Source of the DNA: Silene conica
Taxonomy: Eukaryota > Streptophyta > Magnoliopsida > Caryophyllales > Caryophyllaceae
Length of the DNA stretch: 64,000 nucleotides
Assembly: GCA_029255685.2 (NCBI GenBank)
Contig: CM055312.2
Location: 2,938,649 to 3,002,648 of the forward strand
Reading direction: 5' to 3'
Shown here piece after piece: positions 22,441-40,100 of this stretch. Made by a program: the position numbers and the translations under genes. Numbering within the stretch: the first letter of the stretch is position 1; each line of letters opens with the position of its first letter. A model generated the notes under the pieces. It was given only the letters and a program-made list of their open reading frames with translations. It had not been told where the DNA came from and ran no database searches.

Positions 22441-23468
22441 CTAAACTACCTTTTTCTTTTATATTATCTTAAACGGGTGTAAGATGTCACAAATTCGTAA
22501 CCCATCATAAATGAGACTCAAGTCACTCAACAATGCCATAATACTCACTAACATTATAACCCTAAACTTATTTTTGCAAGTAATCTATATTCTAAGTTTA
22601 ATCCATCAGGCACTATCTTAATCATCTCTATCTTGATTCTTGAATTGAGATTGATAATAGATCTTGTTAAACATGCAAGCTTGTTAACTTTCGGTAGAAA
22701 GATCTCGGTGTTGTCCTAGAAAAATGTGTGGTCTTTGTGCAATGTATGCCAATATTTGTTGCACGGGTCGGGCCAAACGGTTAACAATATACTCTGTATC
22801 TGTATAGTAGCATACCAATGAGGTCAAAATCATATTTAAAGATAAACGGTTAATACATATGGCATTCGTCTTAAACAGTCAAATGCACTTTTTACTAATA
22901 AGATAAACTAAAATACAACAATAACTATATCGGTTAAAACGTCTATGTTGATGACGTATAGCTCGTTGAGCCCGGAAACCACCATCTTCATCCTCAACTT
23001 TCATGACGGGACGCACCAAACTTTCCAAAAGACAACACGAATCTTCACTCTTACCAACACCTGGAAGCCAACGAGCCCCTTGATCTATCGAGTGGAAGCA
23101 AAGTGCACTTACGCCACAAGGACGTAGAAATAAAAGGTGGGACATAGACCACGATAATCTTTGTCCGATGGAGAAACAACTCCTACACTTTGATAGCCAC
23201 TCACAACAGGCAAGTAAATCGTAGTCCAAAAAGGCGAGTAAAGAAAAGACTGACATTGAGGAAAACCGCTTGGGACACCCCATGACCAACACAAAGGCGG
23301 GAGGCCAGATAAAGATGGACACAACATAACGCCGATATAAAATTACAATCGTCATTATTACGCCGATATATTTAAAGATCTTAAATATGTTTAGTTGTTA
23401 CTTACAATTTTAGAAAGAATATATACGGTGTTGATCCATTTTTAGCTGGTAAACAAAGCGTTTTGGAG
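22441..23468. other. 3' flank of PDS
   Basis: Contains the presumed 3' UTR and terminator region of PDS next to 23469. A 158-codon minus frame at 22879-23355 shows no domain or conserved motif and is not called. Nothing else was recognised. Confidence 0.4.
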
Positions 23469-31902
<8,434 letters not shown>

Positions 31903-32220
31903 TTTTTAAGCAGTTAAACAATCAAAAGTTGATAACTTTGCAACGAATTTGGAAGTAAGTATGAGAAAGAGTTGAAAAAGAATTGAATTTTGGTGAAATT
32001 GGTGTGTTTTTCTGTGAATTATAATCAAAAGAATGGGAGGAAATTCGGTAAGATGATGTGAGTGTGTTTGTGTGGAGAGTCTATACTACAAATGCTGCAA
32101 TTACCGCCTTTGCGGTAGTTATGTTTACCCGTCATCCTCTTTCCTTTTCTTCTTTCTTTGTTTTAAATATTTTGCATACGTGTCTTTCGCAATTTCTACT
32201 GGTAGTGGGACAGCGGCAAC

Positions 32221-32417
32221 CGGTAATTCTCTCTTGTAACGGTATATCCGTCACAAGCGTGTGACGGGTCAAATATTACCCATATTAATAAATACGCTAA
32301 AATAAAATGTCATTCACTAGGTATTTAGCTTTTGTTGTATCTTCATATATGATTATTATTTGACTCGTCGCAAGCTTGCGACAGATATGTCCGTCACAAA
32401 TGAGAATTTGTGCTGTC
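32221..32417. mobile_element. foldback MITE between PDS and COX16
   Basis: Inverted ends of about 50 bp: AATTCTC...CGGTATATCCGTCACA on the left and TGTCCGTCACAAATGAGAATT on the right, both next to GGGTCAAAT/ATTTGACTC. Related ends recur in the COX16 intron near 34042-34155. Boundaries are approximate. Confidence 0.5.
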
Positions 32418-33272
32418 AAACTATCCAAGTATCCCTTAGAGGTGGTTGGACGGTTGGTTTGAGAAGAGATTTAGAATTTGATGAACGGATGAATGAAGAT
32501 TGAGGATATTTGTTTTACTTTGTACTAATTTTAGGTTTTGAATAAGTTGTATGCATAACTTGCTCATTTTCTTGTGTTTTTCAGTATTAAAAAACGGGTC
32601 TTAGGGTCGGATCTAGGGTCTTGCCGACTAAATCCATATCCAGATCTGTTTTTAAACTCCTTGCTTCAGACCCGATCCAGAACCGCATGGTCGAAAATAT
32701 AAGAATTCATATCCTATCCATCAGGGTAGGCTTCAACGGGTTTGGACCGGATCTAAAATCTGTTGTCATCTCTATCGGAGACAGATATTCAAAATCTAAG
32801 TTCTATAAAATAAAAATGAACTCTTTACAATGTCAAGAAGAATATGGATGATAAGAATTAAAGTTTATGACTTGTGAGTCGTGATGGAAAATTGGGAATG
32901 CTGGTCTTGTTATTGGGACACTTTAATTGTGTGTTAATTGTGACGGAGTGTCTGAAATTATTGGTGCGGGGGTAACAAGAAAAACTTTTCGCGAAGGAGA
33001 AGAGCAAAATTATTGTTTATTGATATCTATTGACGTGTTTAAATATCTATTGACGTGTTTAAATATTACTGGCACCACGTCAATTTGCTAAAGTGGTGTA
33101 TATATAAGTATGTAACACATGAAATTTTAATTTACCATATCTCCTTTAAAACAAAGGTAACAAATAATAAGACGAGTACATTAACATTTACATTTTCATA
33201 AAGTTATGCGAATATATATGACGTTTTCGACATAAAACTCACTCGATTGTCTTTTACTTTAGTTTTAGGGAC
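32418..33272. other. intergenic between divergent PDS and COX16
   Basis: No gene is seen. A short tandem duplication of ATATCTATTGACGTGTTTA lies at about 33022-33064. The stretch presumably holds the COX16 promoter. Confidence 0.4.
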
Positions 33273-33340
33273 GTGCTATTTCCCGCACTACGATATTGTT
33301 TTATTCATCCATCCACGAGAGTAAGACACAAGTACACAAC

Positions 33341-33376
33341 CCCTTCCCCTTCCCCTTCCCCTTCCCCTTCCCCTTC
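33341..33376 (+). repeat. (CCCCTT)n microsatellite in COX16 leader
   Basis: About six copies of CCCCTT, followed at 33466-33497 by a (TTC)n run. Pyrimidine-rich tracts of this type are common in plant 5' leaders. Confidence 0.7.
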
Positions 33377-33762
33377 GTGCTCTTCTCTTCATCTGAGAAC
33401 AACCCACCACATCAACCACCGCGCCACAACCGCTAGTATCCATTTCCAAGTAAGCTTTTCTTCCATCTCTTCTTCTTCTTCTTCTTCTTTTTCTTCAATG
33501 GATTACTAATCATTCTGATTAATCATATTGTTTTCTTATTCCCAAATCCATTTGAATCAAATTTATACAAACAAATATTCTCTACACATCAATTTCATGT
33601 ATACATACACCTATTAATATTTCAACAAAAATACGATCTTGGGTTAGTTTACTTTATTATATCGATCAAATTTCTTCAAAGTTTTGATCTTTTTGGTTAA
33701 TTAATTTGTGCGGTTGAGTATTTAGTTTGTAAATTCTCAGGGAAGTGAATAAAGAGGTGGGC

Positions 33763-33777
33763 ATGAGCTGCAAATGA
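33763..33777 (+). promoter_or_regulatory. uORF overlapping the COX16 start
   Basis: ATG AGC TGC AAA TGA: the uORF starts 11 bases before the main ATG and its TGA overlaps it as ATGA. Such an overlap can permit termination-reinitiation. It lies just after the probable leader intron. Confidence 0.6.
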
Positions 33778-36467
33778 CTGGTTTTGAGGGAACAATGGTT
33801 GATTCTAAGAAAAATCCGGCAATGCCGAGTTTCAAGTACGCGGGTATGAAGCGATTAGGAAGGAAGAATCCGTTTTTACGATATGGGCTTCCTCTTATTT
33901 CACTCACTGTTTTTGGGACTGTTGGTCTTGCCCATATGTTGCAAGGAAGGTATCATCTTTCACTCAATTATTACTCCTTCTTCTCCATATATTTTGGCTA
34001 CCAATAAGGTCTTAGCTTTATGGTTCAGACGTAGTATTTTGGACATAGTAAGTCTCATTGAAGTCGGGTATATCCCTCCGTCACAAGCTGTAAGCAAATT
34101 GCCTAAGTAGTAGCATTATGCTTTTGTATTACTTGATATGTCCGTCTTCAATAAGAATTTGTGTTTTGGACATTAGGTCGCTTATTCGGATTCCCCGTGT
34201 ATCGCTTCCCTTGTGGCTGGTTTGACTCCAAAAGGGAAAACTCGATAGATTTTGTGTTGACATTGGGTTGCTAATTCGGATTCCCCATTCCCCTTGTATC
34301 ACTTCCTAAGTAGTAGCATTATGCTTTTGTTTTATCTAAACACTTGGTATTACTTGATATGTCCGTCTTCAATAAGAATTTTGTGTTTTGGACATTAGGT
34401 CACTTATACGGATTCCCCATTCCCCTTGTATCGATTCCCTTATGGCTCCTTTGACGCCAAAAGGGAAAACTCAATAGATTTTGTGTGGACATTAGGTCGC
34501 TGATTCGGATTCCCCATTCCCCTTGTATTGCTTCCCTTGTGGCTCCTTTGACTCCAAAAGGGAAAATTCGATAGATTTTGTGGGGACATTGGGTCGCTAA
34601 TTCGGATTCCCCATTCCCCTTGTATTGCTTCCCTTGTGGCTCCTTTGACTCCAAAAGGGAAAACTCGATAGATTTTGTGTGGACATTAGGTCGCTAATTC
34701 GGGTTCCCCATTCCCCTTGTATTGCTTCCCTTGTGGCTCCTTTGACTCCAAAAGGGAAAACTCGATAGATTTTGTGTGGACATTAGGTCGCTAATTCGGG
34801 TTCCCCATTCCCCTTGTATTGCTTCCCTTGTGGCTCCTTTGACTCCAAAAGGGAAAACTCGATATATTTTGTGTGGACATTAGGTCGCTAATTCGGGTTC
34901 CCCATTCCCCTTGTATTGCTTCCCTTGTGGCTCCCCCTTGTATTGCTTCCCTTGTGGCTCCTTTGACTCCAAAAGGGAAAACTCGATAGATTTTGTGCGG
35001 ACATTAGGTCGCTAATTCGGATTCCCCATTCCCCTTGTATCGCTTCCCTTGTGGCTCCTTTGACTCCAAAAGGGAAAACTCGATAGATTTTGTGTCGACA
35101 TTAGGTCGCTAATTCGGATTCCGCATTCCCCTTGTATCGCTTCCCTTGTGGCTCCTTTGACTCCAAAAGGAAAGAAATGACTAGGATTGTTAGTCTCAGT
35201 AGGCTGGTATAGTTAGATATTGGGTATAGCAAATTAGGAGTAGTGTAGAACTTTGTAAAATGCTTAGATCAGAGTGAAAAAGGCGATGATCAAGTTAATG
35301 TAGAAAGGAGATTGTTTTATCTTGCGCTAGGGTAAGTTGGTGAGAAATGTGCTCCCGAACCATGTAGTTCTGTGTAGCTGTAGATAGTTGCTGCCTGCTG
35401 GTGTGAGTTTGAACGTGTGCTCACTTTGATTCCGAGTAATTGCTTTGATCTAATATATGATTGCTCTGAAGACTATGATTGGGAGAAGGATAGATGGTTA
35501 AGGATGTGAGCCGTGAAAATGTGAAATGAAAAGGCAGAATGGAACCGATGATTTCTCAGCCTTTTTTTTACTCGAGTAGTTGAATCCTATATTTTTGTGC
35601 GATTACTGAAACTTTTGCCTGAAGAGGAGCCTTGGCGCACCGGTCAAGGTGTTGCTTTGTGACCGTGAGGTCACGGGTTCAAGCCCTGGGAGCGGCCTCT
35701 TGTCAAAATGGCAATGGAAGGCTTGCCCCCATTACACCCTTGTGGTGGGGCCCTTCTTCCCCGAACCCTCGCCTAGCGGGGACGCCATCGTGCACCGGGC
35801 GGCCCTTTTTTTTTACTGAAACTTTTGCCTGAACGTGAACTGGTTATGCTACTTCATAGCTTTGGCAGCATTTAATCGTACAAAGTGGAAATTGATTTTG
35901 CTGTATATATTTGTTTGAGAATTACTACTAAATGGAATGTAGCCATGAAAATTTGTTTTCCAGAATTTTACGTCAATCAACAATGTATTTTTATAGCTTT
36001 TCCTTGCCGTAAGATTACTTCTTTATGGTTCAAGTTTTAAACTTTTGAGGTTATACTACTACGCGGTAATCATTAACTACCCCCCTCTGGGATCTGGCTA
36101 GCTCTGTCGCTTTGCGACCGAGAGTGGGAAATTCACTGTCGCATTAATAACCGTGTTTGTCGGAAATTCAGCAAGGATATCGCGAAAGTGAAAGACGATC
36201 GTGAGTGGGAAATCATAGAGGAAAGAAAAGCCCTTTCGAGAACAGGACCTATCAATGCTTATCGGCCTAAAAAGATTTCGTTGGAGGATGAACTCAAGGT
36301 AATTGAACTTTGCTTCTTCATTCGATTAGCCAAGCTTTGAATAACACATAAAAGTTTGTCGACTAACACACTCGCTTTAAACTTGACAGGCGTTCAAGGA
36401 GAAAGTCGATATAAACGACTACGAGTACAAGAGCATTCCTCGGCCTGCTGATACCTCCTCACACTAG
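33774..36467 (+). CDS. COX16: cytochrome c oxidase assembly protein COX16
   Basis: Three coding exons, 33774-33949, 36172-36298 and 36390-36467, all GT-AG, give 381 nt, 126 aa. The N-terminus reads [13 protein letters not shown], then [19 protein letters not shown], a single transmembrane segment [18 protein letters not shown], and the soluble tail with [19 protein letters not shown] and [20 protein letters not shown] typical of plant COX16. COX16 is a mitochondrial inner membrane factor that helps deliver copper/COX2 during complex IV assembly. A leader intron is likely (donor CCAAGTAAGC near 33450, acceptor TTCTCAG at 33740). A four-codon uORF ends on the start codon. Intron 1 holds a 97-bp minisatellite and a SINE. 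Confidence 0.93.
34042..34155. repeat. MITE-like foldback in COX16 intron 1
   Basis: Ends AGTCTCATTGAAGTCGGGTA and GATATGTCCGTCTTCAATAAG are inverted, imperfect copies and resemble the MITE at 32221-32417. The right end is copied again near 34360-34385 at the start of the tandem array. Confidence 0.4.
34170..35172. repeat. 97-bp minisatellite in COX16 intron 1
   Basis: About ten copies of a 97-bp unit starting ACATTAGGTCGCTAATTCGG and containing CCAAAAGGGAAAACTCGATA. Copies from 34391 on keep a strict 97-bp period for several units. One unit near 34910-34960 carries an internal partial duplication. Copies are very similar, so the array is young or homogenised. Confidence 0.85.
35624..35813 (+). 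mobile_element. Au-like SINE in COX16 intron 1
   Basis: A 190-bp tRNA-derived SINE. The start GAGGAGCCTTGGCGCAC contains the A box and GGTTCAAGCCCTGG the B box; the 3' part has CACCGGGCGGCCC followed by a T run. It is flanked by a perfect 20-bp duplication beginning TACTGAAAC (35604-35623 and 35814-35833). Sequence and T-rich end match the Au SINE family known from many angiosperms. Confidence 0.9.
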
Positions 36468-36671
36468 TTATGATCTTCGGTTTTCAGTTGCTGTAACATC
36501 ATGTTTTTTGTGGCATCAGGATTTCACTGTTTGAGAGTAATGTATGTTTCACAGTGACTAGTTAGTATGTGATGTCTTGTATGAACATGATCCGGTAATT
36601 TGATTAGTGAATAAATTTTGACAGCATTGATAGAGTTTTATTAGCGGTTTTCCAAGGGCGATTTAATATTG

Positions 36672-37036
36672 GAACGGACCCGACGGATAATCAATAGCAG
36701 CATTATTTTCTCCAACCCGAACCCATCCCGTCCAGTGACCTGATATAATGAGCTAGCTTAATAATGATGTGAATAAGATTAAAATGACATTCATCTTAAT
36801 TGTTTTTACTTATAATTACGATTAATACAACACATTCTTTAAATGTAAGATTACCCATTAAAAATTAAGTATATAAGATGAAATATAAGCTGATAATCTG
36901 ACCTGTTAATGACCCGACCCAACTTGAACTTGCTACCTGTTAATGACCCGACCTAAAGATGACCCGAATGATTTGTAACCCGAACCTGCTCTGACCTGAC
37001 CTGTAACAGACTCGAGTGACCCGATTGCCATCTCTA
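36672..37036 (-). repeat. GGGTC-rich MITE, copy 2 (inverted)
   Basis: Inverted relative of 37518-37940: it ends GATTGCCATCTCTA, the complement of the start of the other copy, and carries repeated GACCCGAC strings. The left boundary is approximate. Confidence 0.5.
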
Positions 37037-37159
37037 ACTGGAACCACGAACGAAACTATTGTCATTCTAAACTTATAACTTGCATAAATTACAGAAGGGG
37101 TTTTCCAGAGAATCCAGTTCCTGTGTTTGTAATCTTTTGTTGCAGGTGAGCCTGCTTCC

Positions 37160-40100
37160 CTATTCCAGAGGGGACATGTGAAGAGAATGTTGAGCCCCTA
37201 ATCTCACAGAATTGACATACTCCCTGGGGTTATGAGCCGATAAACCCGGTAATGCAAGTCCTACTATCCTCACCAATATCGAAAACCAGTTCTCTTTGAA
37301 ATCCAAACCATGCATGTAATGCATTGTTAGTCCCCTGATCAACTCCCAGCCTGCGTTCACGTATGCCGGAATCAGGTACCTTAAGCCCAGAAGGTTTTTG
37401 TGTGGCTCCTCCTCTACTATCTGCACATAAACACACCAGAAGAAAAAACACAGAAGTAAATAATAATCTCTGTTTTTTTCAGATTGAAGTTTCTGAGAAA
37501 TCGGACAACACCCGGGAGTAGAGGTGGCAATCGGGTCACTCGGGTCGGTTACGGGTCGGGTCAAAGCAGGTCAGGTCATCGACGGGTGACAATTCGGGTC
37601 GGGTCATTAGCGGGTCAAGTTATTGACATATATTTTATCTTATATATTTAGTTTTAGATGATAATTTTATGTTTAATTAATGGATAGATGTATTAACTGA
37701 AGTTTAAGTTAAAATAATTAAGAAGAACTATCAATTTGTTGTCATTTAAACCATTATTAAGCCAGTTCATCATAATGTCATCTATTAGGTTGAGAAATAT
37801 TGGGTCACGGCCGGGTCGTTTCGGGTTCGGGTTGGACAAAATAATGCTGCTATCGGTTAGCGGGTCAGTTCGGTTTCGGATCGCCAATTCTCGGGTTGTA
37901 TCGGGTCGGGTTTCGGGCGGGTCTGGTCGGGAGGCCGGATTAAAGGAATGAAGCAGACCTGCTCAGAATAGAAGCTGTTGTAGTATAGGCATTCGCCAAA
38001 ATGCTTGTACGAGAACGCTTTGTCATCGTAAGGTATTCGCGGCACACCGTCATTGCAGTAAACAACTCTGAAGTACCTCACCTCAGGCTCACAGAGTTGA
38101 GCTTTCACGAACCTCCCTAGCTCACCATCTCCAACCCTCGGCTGCCCGAATGTGTAGACACCCAACAACCTACGCAACATTTCTGTCTCGCCATGTAAGA
38201 CCAGCACGACTGGGAACAAGATCGCAAACGCCCCGCCTAAGCTGTGCCCTGTAACGACGAATTTTGCACTGCTATTTTCTGCCAATAACTCCTTCAGCTT
38301 AGTTTTGACAGCATGATAGGCTGTTAGTTCTCCCATATCGTTGACAGCAGAAACATTCTTTACTTGCAGGTTCTGCTGAAATGTTTTAGTATCATTACGG
38401 GTTCCTAAACCCAACGCTTCTAAGAATCCCAAGTGGATTTTCCCGACTCCTGGGATGTCGTACCAAGAATAGTCGAAATCTGTACTCCAATCATTAGGAT
38501 CAAAGGGCTCAGTGCCTCTGAAACTTATTAGTATAAGATTAGCATCGACAGGCTTGTCGCAGAGGATAAAGACTTGGGTCGATCTCTGCTGATGATATTC
38601 TGATAACATATTCGACAAGAAAATCAAAGTAATGCATCATGCATGCAGTGAGACGAAGAAAAACGCGCAAAATTTCAGTGAAGTTCTTACCGTTCCAGCC
38701 ATTGTAGAAATCCACGAAGTGCATCTGAACAAATTTAAAAGGATTAATTGATAGAAATACTCCGAACTATGGGTGAACTACTCAAAATATTCTAAACTTT
38801 ATTTTAATTACCAATATAACCAACTAATGCCCTCATTTACTTTGAACAGAATTTGTTGTTTTGTTAACTTATTGTAGCATGTGTTAATGGTGTGATTAGG
38901 TGAATAGATTAACAGTGAAGTAAAAAGAGAAAGATGGGTTAGAGAAGGGTTAGAAATTTCTTCACTTATTTAGCAGATAGCAGGTCATATATTATAATAA
39001 AAGTGAATGAGAGCATTGGTTGGTTATATTGGTAGTTAAAATAGAGTTTGAAGTAATTTGAATAGGACACCCATAGTTTAGAGTATTCTTATCAATAATC
39101 ATAATAGAAACAACATTCATTAGTTACTTGTTATTGATTATTTACGGACACAAAATATACACGTCTAAAGACTCACATCATAGCATCATCTGACCTGTAC
39201 CGTATTGTTTGAATGTAGATACGGAAAAGAAATGTATAGGAGGGACAAAAAAAGAGAAAGCTTGCCTTCCAACTATTAACGACAACGTCTTTAACCAGAA
39301 CAACGTTTTCATAAGCTAACTTGGAAGCCATAATGCAGAGGTCCATAAGAGACTTGTTCCTCGTAGTAATTCCCCCCTCAAAGCGATCAGTCTCATACAA
39401 GTTAACGCGACCATCCAAATGTCCGATTGCGCTTATGAAAGTTGATGTTTCTCTTTGTGGAAGTATCAGCTTTCCTGCACTTCTCCACAATCTCATTTTG
39501 TTTAGTACTCCTCCAAAATTCTAACCAGCATGAATGTCAATTATAATGGAATTGGAGGTTTTTATAGTTAAAACATTTGAACTCTATCTGTCTATTTATT
39601 TTCCATTTTTAAATCAATTGGTGATAGTAAGTCATTCGATTGTTTATAAAACAGTAAACCGACTCCATACTCAGGGGCGAATCCAAGGGGGCCGGGTGGG
39701 TAGGTGCCCCCATGAAATTTCAGGAATAAATTTTTACAAGTATGTGTAATAGACAACAAGTTATAATGGCATAGTTGATAGAAGTGTATAGTATAATCTA
39801 TGAGGTACAAGCTAGGTAGCACCAAAACGGACACGGACACGGACACGGACACGACACGGACACGGGACACGGCATGCCATGAATTTTAGGACACGGGACA
39901 CGGCTACATTTTATAGTTATAAATTTTTGATTTTATTTTTGTAATAGTATTTGATATTAATTTTAAATAAGTGAATGAAAAACTTGCCCTTGATAATAAA
40001 TTTATTTTCATTCCTCATCCGAATCAATATTCTAATTGATCTCTTTCGATAACACATTTCTCATCTCAAGAACATCATTCACCGCAAATGATAACCAAAT

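Noticed and set aside
22879..23355. 158-codon minus frame downstream of PDS
   Set aside because: No domain, odd Cys/Ser-rich composition, and it lies in the presumed 3' flank.
34170..35172. CRISPR-like regular array
   Set aside because: Units are contiguous 97-bp tandem repeats without spacers, in a plant intron.
39475..39496. ATG at 39496 as start of a lipase exon
   Set aside because: The splice acceptor GTGCAG ending at 39475 gives the conserved RGKLILPQRE join; the upstream residues are intron.
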